Source: CAYOOT01 sp964405665 (GTDB lineage: Bacteria; Bdellovibrionota_C; UBA2361; SZUA-149; CAZDWZ01). From it: 64,000 nt of DNA. Location: the NCBI GenBank assembly GCA_964405665.1, contig CAYOOT010000006.1, positions 9,904-73,903 on the forward strand, in the 5' to 3' direction. The first letter of the stretch is position 1; each line of letters starts with the position of its first letter. Shown piece after piece: positions 41,842 to 50,560 of this stretch. Position numbers and translations under genes: made by a program. The notes under the pieces were generated by a model that saw only the letters and a list, made by a program, of their open reading frames with translations, searched no databases and had not been told where the DNA came from.

Positions 41842-43427
41842 TCTTGAAAACATTTTTCGCAGTAAATTATCTTATTCGAATTTCCTTTAAAGCTGGATTC
41901 CAAAGGTGTAGCGCATTTAGAGCAGAAAGTCTTTAGCAGTTTTCTGGGATTTCTCAGACCCAAGCGCTTAGTATGGCGAATATCGTGATGAAGGTGCGGT
42001 AGCGGTAAATTTGATTTCTTTAAAAAATCCAACTCCGATTTTTGGATTTTAAAGGACCGACCGGAAGCTTCACAATGAAGTACTTTCGTTAAAATCCCCG
42101 GATCGACCTCGCTAATAGTTTCAGGTAAGTTTTGTGTTGCCGAAGAAGTATTTTCTTTAAAATCTTTCCAGAGCAGTCCAGCGGATAAAGCTTCTTCTTT
42201 GGTGAGCGGGAAATATTCCTGGGCCACGGATTCATTATAAGCAAACGGAGAGTTTTTAATAGGGAAATATTGCCCCCATTCTTTTGTTTCTTTCATCTGC
42301 AAAATAATTTTTTCTCTTAATTTTACAAAATCTTCTTGGGAGTATTCTTTATTAAGAATACTAAATTTCCCCTGTCTTAAGCCGACACAGCCGAATAAAT
42401 CGGAAGAATTAAAACAATGCGAGCTATACCAGGTATTATGTGTTTCGCTGATCTTGGAAGAAAAACCGGAATTTGTATTTTTGTAGCAACCTTCAATTTC
42501 AATGCAAAAATCTTGCTCCAAAGTTTCCGTTAAATCCAGAGAATTTCTTCCGCCCCAGGCATCGCGGCAATGAAAGATGTTTTCGGAGTTCCGGCAATTA
42601 AAACTGTTAAAAGCATTTTTATTATTTTCTAAATAATCTCCCGAAAAATTTTCATTATTGGCGCCATTATAAAATTTAAAAGGATGAGTTAAGGAAAATT
42701 CTTCGAATTTCTTTTTAAAAGCTGTTATTTTGGAATATTTTTCCAGTTCCAAGGAATTTAAGACCTTAAAATATTCTTCTTTGGTGTATTGTTTATTGAA
42801 AATACAATAAGTTTTATTGTTTAAATTGACACAAGCTGTGCAATAAGAGCAACCTATTAAGTTTCTGGAAAAATTACAATTAGTGCAATTGACGAGATTC
42901 TCTGAAAAACTGCAAAAGTAGCAATTTTTTCCATTTAAAATTTCATAACAAAGCTCTCCCTTTTCCAAATAAGTGCAATCCAGACATTCAGTGCAGGTTT
43001 GATACCACATGCCATACATACATTCTCTGGAATTATTACTACAGAAAACCAGATAGCAATCTTTATTTTTTTCGCACTGATTGGTGTATTCACAGTTTTC
43101 GCTTTGCGGACATCTGAGGGCACATTGAGGTACTACTGAGAATAGATCTATAAATTGTTCAAAAAATGTTTTATTAAAATCATATGTTCTTCCGTATTTC
43201 AGGGCATTCCAATTGTCCGACCACCAATATTGTTGAGAATAAACAGGGAAACTTGTTCCTGTATCAAAAATTGAAATAATATTTTCTTTTGTAGCATCGC
43301 AAGTTCTTTTATAAAGAGTTCTTTCATTTCGCCAGGCCAATCTTTTTCTGGATCTTTCTTCACTGCTTATTGAAGGAATAGGAATATCTAATTTTAAATA
43401 TAGTTCTTTTTCCAGATTATTATCCAT
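41829..43427 (-). CDS. Cys-rich solenoid-repeat protein, paralog 4
   Basis: 532 aa. The first ribbon half is missing; the protein begins at the LPIP-like segment and RTLYKRTCDATKENIIS, then the linker YWWSDNWNALKYGRTYDF. Block A (residues 111-211) has cysteines at residues 112, 124, 136, 148, 160, 172, 184, 196 and 208, exactly twelve apart, and ends in the cap CVNLNNKTYCIFNKQYT. Block B ends FGCVGLRQGKFSILNKEYS. The tail has EWGQYFPIKNSPFAYNES, HCEASGRSFKI and a last ribbon (CSKC, CEKC). It overlaps acvB, heading the acvB-mprF-DUF1003 operon. Function is unknown. Confidence 0.77.
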   Translation of the reverse strand: MDNNLEKELYLKLDIPIPSISSEERSRKRLAWRNERTLYKRTCDATKENIISIFDTGTSFPVYSQQYWWSDNWNALKYGRTYDFNKTFFEQFIDLFSVVPQCALRCPQSENCEYTNQCEKNKDCYLVFCSNNSRECMYGMWYQTCTECLDCTYLEKGELCYEILNGKNCYFCSFSENLVNCTNCNFSRNLIGCSYCTACVNLNNKTYCIFNKQYTKEEYFKVLNSLELEKYSKITAFKKKFEEFSLTHPFKFYNGANNENFSGDYLENNKNAFNSFNCRNSENIFHCRDAWGGRNSLDLTETLEQDFCIEIEGCYKNTNSGFSSKISETHNTWYSSHCFNSSDLFGCVGLRQGKFSILNKEYSQEDFVKLREKIILQMKETKEWGQYFPIKNSPFAYNESVAQEYFPLTKEEALSAGLLWKDFKENTSSATQNLPETISEVDPGILTKVLHCEASGRSFKIQKSELDFLKKSNLPLPHLHHDIRHTKRLGLRNPRKLLKTFCSKCATPLESSFKGNSNKIIYCEKCFQECLS

Positions 43428-43501
43428 GGTTTGTGCAAATTTTATGCGAAACGAATAAATTTTGTTTGCAGATTATGCTTAAAAGACATGAAAATCAAGC
43501 A

Positions 43502-44611
43502 CTAATACTTGGGTAATGGTTTACGCAACACTTTCTTAAAAACCCAGCGGAGTGGAATTTTAAAACATTTATAAAAAAGTTGAAGACCAAAAAACCACCA
43601 GGAGTTAATGAAAAACCACTCTTTTAAAAAAATGAAAAAACCGATTACAGGCTTTGAATATTTGGGGTTTTTTTTTACACGCCAGTATAAAGTTAATCTA
43701 CTAATAATCACCCTGATTGGATGTTGTAGTGCTAAACTTCTTTCAAAAACTTCAATTTTTTCTTGCACTGAATAATACTTGGGACTAAGCTTACTCAAGA
43801 CGTTCGAAGGAATATCAATAAAATTATTTTCAGATAAAATTTTTAAAGGTTCTAAAATATAATTTCTCACCCGGGCCTCTTCTACAGAAGAAATAAACTG
43901 CTGCCAATTAATTCTTCCTTTGGCCAGGCGCTCAATAGTGACAACATCATTTACCCAATATAAAGAAGTCCCTTGTAGGTAAACGGCATGTACGCAAATA
44001 TGAAAAAGCTGATCTGTGAAATCTAGCATTCTCATAGAAGTACTGGGAAGCTGTATTTCTATGGCCCGTTCCCAAAACTGTTCATTTCCTTCAGGCATAA
44101 ACTCAAATAACCTATGATGTAAATCAATACTGATATCGTTTTCTTTTTTAAAAGTAATTGCATGAAAGGCACTGCGATCGAAGTGATATTGCATTTCATT
44201 TGTTAACAAGGAAGACGCCTTGTTGATATGTTCCGGCGGTATAAGTAAATCTAAATCCCTCATCATTCTTTTGCCGGCGCTTTCCGGGTTTGTCAAAAGA
44301 ATGGCCGCACCCTTTAAAACAATATTGGGTATTTTATTTTGATTGAAACATTTTATTATATTTTCAAATTTTTTAATCTGCAATTCATTTTGGAATAATG
44401 TTCGAATATATGATTCCTGAAGTTTATTTATTATCTCCTCATTTTTTTCAACTGCAGCGATTGTTGAATATAATGCCGGGAATAATCTTTCTTTATTATA
44501 ATTATTTTGCTCATCAAAGTTATATTGAGCTTTCCATTCCTTCCAATATTTTAAGGCGATCTGAGGACGTTGAATGCAACAGTTGATTAAGAGAAGTTGT
44601 TCTTTATTCAT
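43502..44611 (-). CDS. Nucleotidyltransferase-family protein (NTP_transf_5 type)
   Basis: 369 aa. The signature is IVLKGAAILLTNPESAGKRM followed by MRDLDLLIPPEHI, the metal-binding Asp pair of the polymerase-beta fold, then ISIDLHHRLFEF and HICVHAVYLQG. The C-terminal third is Lys/Trp/Phe rich. This family is often found beside polysaccharide or lasso-peptide genes, but nothing of that kind is near; the substrate is unknown. It sits 74 bases upstream of the Cys-rich gene on the same strand and could be the first gene of that operon. Confidence 0.82.
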   Translation of the reverse strand: MNKEQLLLINCCIQRPQIALKYWKEWKAQYNFDEQNNYNKERLFPALYSTIAAVEKNEEIINKLQESYIRTLFQNELQIKKFENIIKCFNQNKIPNIVLKGAAILLTNPESAGKRMMRDLDLLIPPEHINKASSLLTNEMQYHFDRSAFHAITFKKENDISIDLHHRLFEFMPEGNEQFWERAIEIQLPSTSMRMLDFTDQLFHICVHAVYLQGTSLYWVNDVVTIERLAKGRINWQQFISSVEEARVRNYILEPLKILSENNFIDIPSNVLSKLSPKYYSVQEKIEVFERSLALQHPIRVIISRLTLYWRVKKNPKYSKPVIGFFIFLKEWFFINSWWFFGLQLFYKCFKIPLRWVFKKVLRKPLPKY

Positions 44612-44814
44612 CTGAGGCCAGATTGATTTTTAAATTTTATATAAGAATTATATTTATAATCGACATTTCAGTTAAAAATCATAAGCCATTAATTATTCTC
44701 AACTTTACAGCTTTTACTCACTAAGAGTAAGTAATTTTTCACCTTTTCAATTTCCACTATTCCCTAGACTATCTTTTTTCCCCATTTGATCTTAAATAAT
44801 AACTCTATATTTAT

Positions 44815-45195
44815 ATGCATACCGACAAATCACTTCATATTATTGGCGCTTCTGGTTTTGAAAATGACAGTTCAATTAAAGTGGATCTCTGGTCAAGAAA
44901 AAAACGCTTACTTAGAGGAATTAAAGCTGCACTAATTGCTATTTTGGTATTTGCAGTTTCTCTGTTTATTCCGATATTGCATTTCATAGTGAGCCCCTTG
45001 CTTCTTATTGTAGGAATAATTTGGGTTTTTTTAGAGAGCAGAAAAAAGGGAATAATCCTGCAAGGCAATGTTATTTGTCCCCAATGCAAATTTGCAAATA
45101 ACTTAAAGGGGCTTCCAATTTTTTCAAATATTTACATTGAATGTAAGAATTGCCATCAACAATTATTTGTTGAGGAAATAAAAAATCTTAATTAA
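44815..45195 (+). CDS. Small membrane protein with C-terminal zinc ribbon
   Basis: 126 aa, not recognised. Two hydrophobic segments lie at about residues 38-75 (AALIAILVFAVSLFIPILHF and IVSPLLLIVGIIWVFL), preceded by a basic stretch (RKKRLLRG). The C-terminal ribbon is CPQCKFANNL ... CKNCHQQLF. It stands alone between two genes on the opposite strand. The 203 bases before it hold no gene. A sensor or membrane-bound metal protein is possible. Confidence 0.6.
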   Translation: MHTDKSLHIIGASGFENDSSIKVDLWSRKKRLLRGIKAALIAILVFAVSLFIPILHFIVSPLLLIVGIIWVFLESRKKGIILQGNVICPQCKFANNLKGLPIFSNIYIECKNCHQQLFVEEIKNLN

Positions 45196-45217
45196 AAATG
45201 TTACTTATTTAATATAT

Positions 45218-46531
45218 CTATTGTCTTTTCTCCCCCACTAAATATGCAACTAATGGCAGATTTTGTTTGTTAATAATTAAGCTATGCTCGCAGCTAGTTA
45301 GTAGTTGCAACTGATTTTTTGTTGGTAAATTATTACTCTTTAGTTCAAAGGCAGTTCCCTCAAAATAGAAGTCAATTTCTGCTTTTGTTGTATCTGAGTA
45401 TAAATAACTTGGTCGATTAACTTCTTCATGCCTTAAAAACTGAGTTGAAAAAGCAGATTCATGGAGATTTAAATTCCAATCAATTTGTTCTAAGTAATTT
45501 CTCCGAATATTATTTCCTATAGCTTGCAAAACCCTGCTGATATAGGGATCAATTGCATATATTTTTTTAAGTTTTACAGGTAAAAATTTGCCTTTTTGAG
45601 GATCAAAGCGGCCAATAGTTCTAATCGAAAAATGATCCTCCTGGATTTCAAGTAAGGAACGAATAGTATTAGCACTTAAAATATCAGTATTCTTTTTAAG
45701 GGCTTCGAATGAAACTCTGGAATTGATAGTTTCGATCAATCTTTTACAAACCGCCCTTAAGCTTTGCTCTTGGGTTCTAATTGTACTCCAAGCACCCAGG
45801 ATCCAATCCTCATAAACTCTAAATGTTTCATCGGATATTATTTGTTTAAACATTTTTTCTGCTAAAACTTTAGGAAAGCCGCCATGCAGTAGATAATCTT
45901 GCCAGGAATTTGTTAACTCATGCTTACAGGCATTGAGCCAATTCTGAGTTATGTCCCTAAAGGATAGATTATTGAAGTTCAAGGCTAGTTCAGGATAAAA
46001 CATGTCAATATATTCTCTAAAGCTCCAAGGTCTTGCAAAAATAACTTTCCCCTCTCCTTTTCTTCCGGGAAGTCTTTCCCCTGACTCTAATATGTGGCGT
46101 GCTTCGCTGCCTGTGCACCAGAGCCTTACATTTTTAAGCTTTCCCTCTTGATAGAGAGACCTTAATGCCAGATGCCAGCCTTCAACTGATTGTACTTCAT
46201 CTAAAACAATGGACGTTTTTCCTTTTATATCTTTGCTTAACTGTTCAGCTAAATCTTTCTTATTGATAATCGTAGAGCAATCTAAAAATGAAATTGTTTC
46301 TGAATCGTTTAGTTGGCTAAGCCAGAGCTTTAGGGAAGATGTTTTACCAATCTGTCTTGGCCCATAAAGTAAAGAAATCGAGCCAAAAGCCGTATTAAAA
46401 ATCTTTAATGGTATTGCAGATTTCTCAAAAAGACCTTTCTCTCCCCATATTTTTTTAGAACTTTCAATAGCGGGATCTTCGGTTAATATACTGAAATTAT
46501 TTGATAAATTTGAATTTATAATTATCCGCAT
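45218..46531 (-). CDS. AAA ATPase with DUF4143 domain
   Basis: 437 aa. Walker A is LLYGPRQIGKTSSLKL, Walker B is TSIVLDEVQSVEGW, with sensor LWCTGSEARHIL and PWSFREYIDMF typical of the AAA_14 family. The C-terminal half is the PD-(D/E)XK-like DUF4143 region (IDFYFEGTAFELKSN carries its acidic-Lys motif). These proteins are frequent orphans and gene islands in bacteria, with unproven roles. It is next to a decayed Cys-rich/TrmB locus. Confidence 0.9.
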   Translation of the reverse strand: MRIIINSNLSNNFSILTEDPAIESSKKIWGEKGLFEKSAIPLKIFNTAFGSISLLYGPRQIGKTSSLKLWLSQLNDSETISFLDCSTIINKKDLAEQLSKDIKGKTSIVLDEVQSVEGWHLALRSLYQEGKLKNVRLWCTGSEARHILESGERLPGRKGEGKVIFARPWSFREYIDMFYPELALNFNNLSFRDITQNWLNACKHELTNSWQDYLLHGGFPKVLAEKMFKQIISDETFRVYEDWILGAWSTIRTQEQSLRAVCKRLIETINSRVSFEALKKNTDILSANTIRSLLEIQEDHFSIRTIGRFDPQKGKFLPVKLKKIYAIDPYISRVLQAIGNNIRRNYLEQIDWNLNLHESAFSTQFLRHEEVNRPSYLYSDTTKAEIDFYFEGTAFELKSNNLPTKNQLQLLTSCEHSLIINKQNLPLVAYLVGEKRQ

Positions 46532-46605
46532 CTGTATTGAGGATAATATGAAATTATATCTTTGTAAAGAAATTTTTTTATTTATTTTGAACCGCCTTAA
46601 AATAT

Positions 46606-47019
46606 TTACTCATTTCGTATTTTCATTCTTTTCGCATAGCGGGCATCAGGACAGCAGCGTGGAATCGGTAAATTCATTTTTTTATAAAATTCAAATTCTT
46701 GAAGGATTATTTTATAATTTTTAGCGCTAATTTCACAACTTAAGATTTCTTTGCAAATATCTGCAGAAGCTTCTTGGAGATCGTCAGGTAAAACGAAAGT
46801 CTGTTCCCGATAATCTTTTTTGTTTTCCTCTTGCCAGCGGTAACCACTAGCAAGAGCGTTTTCTTTTTCTAAAGGGAATTTTTCATGGGCCACACTTTCA
46901 TTATAGGCAAAGGGAGAGAGTTGTTTTGGAAAAAACTTCCCCCATTCCTTTGTTTTTTGCATTTGCTGGATAATTAAAGCTTTTAATTTAGCATACTCAT
47001 TCGGCGAATATTCTTTATT
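46606..47019 (-). pseudogene. Cys-rich family remnant (C-terminal third), paralog 5
   Basis: 137 residues survive: NKEYSPNEYAKLKALIIQQM, then KTKEWGKFFPKQLSPFAYNE, AHEKFPLEKENALASGYRW, the CEISAKNYKI segment and LPIPRCCPDARYAKR. This aligns with residues 349 to about 503 of the paralog at 41829. It begins in the middle of cap B directly after a stop codon (47020-47022) and ends before the last ribbon. Both solenoid blocks and the N-terminus are gone. Five bases away on the other strand lies a TrmB remnant that has also lost its 5' end. Confidence 0.75.
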
Positions 47020-47024
47020 TTAAA

Positions 47025-47431
47025 ATGAGTCCTGCAGCCTTAGCTAAAAAATTAAAAGCCCCCGGCACCACAATGCAAAATATTTTACTGCGCTTAGAGA
47101 GAAAGGGTTTTGCCACAGTCAATGAAAGTAACAAAACACTAACTTATAATGCCCTGCATTTGCCAGGAAAGTATATGAAAGTGGCAAATATTCTCCCAAA
47201 TCCCATAAAGGATATAAGTGGATTCCGGAAAGTTTATATCCCTTTGTTATTGAAATGAATATCTATGATGGCAAAGTTTCCTATTTAACTTATGTGAGAA
47301 ATGAAATTATCGGAGTGATTATCGAAAACGATTATATTTATCAAATGCATAACTCGATGTGGAATTTGGTTTGGGATCTTTTGCCGGGGCCGGGATTAAT
47401 TCGAGGCAAAAGTAATAAACAAAAGAAATAA
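47025..47431 (+). pseudogene. TrmB-type regulator remnant, 5'-truncated and frameshifted
   Basis: The first frame (47025-47258) gives MSPAALAKKLKAPGTTMQNI, then LLRLERKGFATVNESNKTL, the second half of a winged helix. In another frame 47201-47431 encodes YKWIPESLYPFVIEMNIYDG, then VSYLTYVRNEIIGVIIEN and SMWNLVWDLLPG, a C-terminal domain typical of these regulators. The frames switch between 47160 and 47200 and the first helices are missing. It mirrors the intact divergent Cys-rich/TrmB pair at 13972-16212. Confidence 0.7.
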
Positions 47432-47436
47432 TATTT

Positions 47437-48162
47437 TTAAGTATTTTTTATTATCAAGGATATTGCCGATATTAATAAGATAATATCAACTATTCTTTTA
47501 TATAAAGCTTCCGGAATAGTTTTGTAGAATTTATTTCCAAATAAAATACCGATGATAAAAAATGGTAAGCTTAGGACAACTAAGCGAATTACTTCTTGAT
47601 CAAGCAGGCCGCTGCCACTGATAAAAATAATTCTTAATAAATTAGAAAAAGATAAAGCCATGATTAAAGTAGCGCGAAAAGCCTTAATCTCAGGCAGAAT
47701 CTTTTTGTAATAGATTACCAAAAAAGGACCTCCTGTGCCGATACTGCCTTGAAATCCTCCGAACAATAAGCCATAGATCGATGCAGAAAAATTATTTTCT
47801 TTGCTGACGACAAGATTCGAGAAAAAATAACTTTTTATTAGAAAGGAGATAATTAAGGCTGCAAGAATTAAGCTTAAGATATTTCCAGAAAGTATTTTCA
47901 GTAAGAACGTACCCAACAATGTTCCGGGAATCATTCCTAATAAAAAAAATTTAGATTTATTCCAAGCAATATCTTTGTAGTTTTTAAAGATTAAAAAACC
48001 GATAAGAAATTGAAAAATTGCTACAACATTAATTCCAGTTTTTATCGGAATCAATAAGGCCAGTAGCGGCACAGAAATTAAACCACCACCAAAACCAAAG
48101 ACTGCCTCACCAATAAAAGCAAAAGTAATGATTAGAACACAGATTACAGTAGTAAAAATCAA
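47437..48162 (-). CDS. TauE/SafE-family permease
   Basis: About 241 aa with roughly eight membrane helices. Family motifs are GFGGGLISVPLLALLIP in the first repeat and GGFQGSIGTGGPFLVIYY in the second. The family moves sulfite, taurine-like or other organic anions; the substrate here is unknown. TTG 48162 overlaps the stop of the upstream ABC permease (TTGA), suggesting coupling; TTG 48201 is the other possible start. It is the last gene of the ABC exporter operon and convergent with the TrmB remnant. Confidence 0.85.
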   Translation of the reverse strand: MIFTTVICVLIITFAFIGEAVFGFGGGLISVPLLALLIPIKTGINVVAIFQFLIGFLIFKNYKDIAWNKSKFFLLGMIPGTLLGTFLLKILSGNILSLILAALIISFLIKSYFFSNLVVSKENNFSASIYGLLFGGFQGSIGTGGPFLVIYYKKILPEIKAFRATLIMALSFSNLLRIIFISGSGLLDQEVIRLVVLSLPFFIIGILFGNKFYKTIPEALYKRIVDIILLISAISLIIKNT

Positions 48163-48953
48163 TTTCCCACCGAAGTGTATCGGGCAACTCCCAACCTCCA
48201 AAAAAAGCGGGCAATAAAACTAAAGACAAGGGCGACTAGTGGAGTAAGGGCGCAATAAAAATAAAACTCTTCTTTTTTTAGAAAATAAGTTGCCGGAAAG
48301 AAAGCAATAAAAGCAAAGGGAATTACCCAACAGAGCAGGAACTGTAAGATCTTATTGTAAATAGTAATCGGATAGCGACCGAAGTTGATTAAATTAAAAA
48401 TAGGAGCACTGATTCCCAGACGATCTTCAAAATGAAAAGAAAGTGAGGAGACAATTACAAAGACTGCCAATAAAATAATACTGCTGGAGATTACACTGGT
48501 AATCATCCAAAGAATATCCAGAAAGGAAAAACTAATGCTTAATTGGCCTGAACTATAAATTACTAAACCCAGTCCCAGTAAGAATGTTCCAAAACTCTCC
48601 AGATTAAATGATTCAAAGAGAATCTGGGCCAGAGAATTTACCGGACGAAGTAAAATTCGGTCAAACTGTCCTTGAATAATATACTTATCGGAAAAGTTGT
48701 AGAGATTAATTGCCACCAACATAAATAAAGCCAGTCCCATATTGGCAATGCCAAAAATAAAAAATATTTCCTCTCGCTTCCAACCTTGAATGGAAGTGAC
48801 ACTTTCTCCATTGATTAAGAAAAATACATAAAGCAGTCCGGAACAAGCGGCAATCGTATTGGCAATCAGGGAAATAATAAAATCAGTTTTATATTCAGCA
48901 CGGGTTTTAATAAATTGAACAAAGTAGGCAAAGAATATGGAGAGCGTATTCAT
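48159..48953 (-). CDS. ABC-2-type permease subunit (second of the pair)
   Basis: 264 aa with six hydrophobic segments: FIISLIANTIAACSGLLYVF, FIFGIANMGLALFMLVAINL, the family motif QFDRILLRPVNSLAQILFES, and a C-terminal WVIPFAFIAFFPATYFL. This matches the exporter family whose ATPase and two dissimilar permeases are usually adjacent (ABC-2 family, PF06182-like). Here the partner permease and ATPase lie upstream but are separated from this gene by a nucleotidyltransferase pair. The substrate is unknown. Confidence 0.85.
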   Translation of the reverse strand: MNTLSIFFAYFVQFIKTRAEYKTDFIISLIANTIAACSGLLYVFFLINGESVTSIQGWKREEIFFIFGIANMGLALFMLVAINLYNFSDKYIIQGQFDRILLRPVNSLAQILFESFNLESFGTFLLGLGLVIYSSGQLSISFSFLDILWMITSVISSSIILLAVFVIVSSLSFHFEDRLGISAPIFNLINFGRYPITIYNKILQFLLCWVIPFAFIAFFPATYFLKKEEFYFYCALTPLVALVFSFIARFFWRLGVARYTSVGN

Positions 48954-49522
48954 TATTGCTGTTTTTGAAGAATTTTATTCAAAATTTCTAATTCTTTTTG
49001 ACCATAATTTGCAGTTAGTTTTTTTAAAAGTTCCATATTAAGCTCTTCTGCAGAAACTTTTAATACATTCTGAATATCTTCCAAATCTTTTGCACTACCA
49101 GCAAATATTTTCATGGAAATAAAATCTTCCAAAGAACAGATATTGATAGTTTGATTATTAAATGCAGCTGAAACAGTTCTTTTTATAAAAGAATCATCCA
49201 AGCCCTTAATTCCAAGTATTAGATCTACTTTATTGGAGTAAGAATCACTGACCGCTATTAATCCCTTTAAAGGATCTTCAAAATCGGGCTCATGATACTG
49301 AACAGAATATCCTCTATCTTGAAAATCATTTAATAAGCTTTTTATTGTTGAGGAGCTTTGTTGTAGAAAGATTATTGCATCAATATCAAGACTGGCTCTC
49401 ACTGAACCATAATAAGAAGCAGCGAAAGCTCCAATAATGCCATAATTAATATTCTTTTCTTTAAATAACTCTATCAAGTCTAGAAGTAAGAAGATGGATT
49501 GTCCAGTGGCAGTTGTTTTCAT
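48953..49522 (-). CDS. Nucleotidyltransferase-like protein
   Basis: 189 aa. KEKNINYGIIGAFAASYYGS and VRASLDIDAIIFL carry the Gly-rich and Asp motifs of the MNT/AbiEii-like polymerase-beta fold, then SNKVDLILGIKG and SLEDFISMKIFAGSAKDLED. Related proteins act in toxin-antitoxin or abortive-infection systems, or are uncharacterised. Its start lies 5 bases after the stop of a 53-aa gene and its end overlaps the next ABC permease by one base. The pair interrupts an otherwise standard exporter operon. Confidence 0.75.
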   Translation of the reverse strand: MKTTATGQSIFLLLDLIELFKEKNINYGIIGAFAASYYGSVRASLDIDAIIFLQQSSSTIKSLLNDFQDRGYSVQYHEPDFEDPLKGLIAVSDSYSNKVDLILGIKGLDDSFIKRTVSAAFNNQTINICSLEDFISMKIFAGSAKDLEDIQNVLKVSAEELNMELLKKLTANYGQKELEILNKILQKQQ

Positions 49523-49527
49523 AATAA

Positions 49528-49689
49528 TTATTTATTTCTTTTTTGTTCTCTGCTTTTTTTTCCAACATGGAAAATTTTTGCCAGTTCTGTAGTGTGATTG
49601 ACGAATGCTTGCAATCTTTCAGCTTTACTCATTTTCTTATGAGCTTCTAATAGATCCTCTCTTGATTTTTCATTTAGTTTTGATTTCAT
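49528..49689 (-). CDS. Short basic protein paired with the nucleotidyltransferase
   Basis: 53 aa, highly charged and probably helical: MKSKLNEKSREDLLEAHKKM, then SKAERLQAFVNHTTELAKIF and a Lys/Arg-rich end. No domain is recognised. It lies 5 bases ahead of the nucleotidyltransferase on the same strand, in the position of a small partner or antitoxin, and begins 61 bases after the first ABC permease. Coding is supported by its spacing, its ATG and its companion; no ribosome site stands out. Confidence 0.55.
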   Translation of the reverse strand: MKSKLNEKSREDLLEAHKKMSKAERLQAFVNHTTELAKIFHVGKKSREQKRNK

Positions 49690-49750
49690 TTATATAAAAT
49701 AACACATAAATGATTAATTTTATAGTCTCATTCTTAGACAAGCGCAAACT

Positions 49751-50560
49751 TTAGCCTCCTTGCAGAGTTAGGCTTTTAATGGATTTTTTCCAAAAAAGTT
49801 GCACCAAGATAACAAGCAAGATACTCCAAAGAGTAGCTGCAACATAACTGTTGATTAGCTCTTCTTTACTTAGTTTTCCTAGATAAGCCTGCATTGGGAT
49901 ATAGGTAATATATTTAAAAGGCATCAGATCTAAAATATCTTTAAATGCCTTAGGAAAGAAACTGAGCGGAAGAAGCAATCCGGAGAATAATTGCAATAAA
50001 AAGTATTTTGCCCGAGAAATTCCTTGAATGGATTTTAGACTAAAAGCAAGTAAGCCAATTAAAAAATTAACTTCAGCAAGAATCATAAAACTTCCCACAG
50101 TAAGCAGTAGAAAATGAATACCTGCTGAGAAATTTGCCGGAAACGATATTGGATAGAGATAAAATACGGCCAAACAAATGGGAGCGGTAAAAAATAATAT
50201 TCTAAATAAAGATTCTCCCACGGCCTTAGCCAGCATCATTAAATGAAAACTAACAGGACGCAGCAAGTAATTACTGATTTGTCCCGTTTTTACAATATCA
50301 TCGATTTCTTCATCGACATTGGAAAAATAAAAGCTGCGGGCAATCCAACCAATGGCAATATAGGTAATCATTTCATTGAGCTTAAATCCATTAATCGCCC
50401 CATTAGGATTACCGCTATAGACTGCTTCCCAGATGTAATAGTGCACTGTGATAAAAAGAATATAAGTGAGGATACCGGTGTAGAATCTCATGCGATAAGA
50501 AAGAATCGAGAGAAAGGAAAGATTGATGTAACTAAAATAAGGACCTAGTTTTTCCAGCAT
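49751..50560 (-). CDS. ABC-2-type permease subunit (first of the pair)
   Basis: 269 aa with six hydrophobic segments: ILSYRMRFYTGILTYILFIT, EMITYIAIGWIARSFYFSNV, the family motif ISNYLLRPVSFHLMMLAKAV and a C-terminal FWKKSIKSLTLQGG. It matches the partner permease of the gene at 48159. Its start overlaps the ATPase stop by one base, so the two are translationally coupled. Confidence 0.87.
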   Translation of the reverse strand: MLEKLGPYFSYINLSFLSILSYRMRFYTGILTYILFITVHYYIWEAVYSGNPNGAINGFKLNEMITYIAIGWIARSFYFSNVDEEIDDIVKTGQISNYLLRPVSFHLMMLAKAVGESLFRILFFTAPICLAVFYLYPISFPANFSAGIHFLLLTVGSFMILAEVNFLIGLLAFSLKSIQGISRAKYFLLQLFSGLLLPLSFFPKAFKDILDLMPFKYITYIPMQAYLGKLSKEELINSYVAATLWSILLVILVQLFWKKSIKSLTLQGG

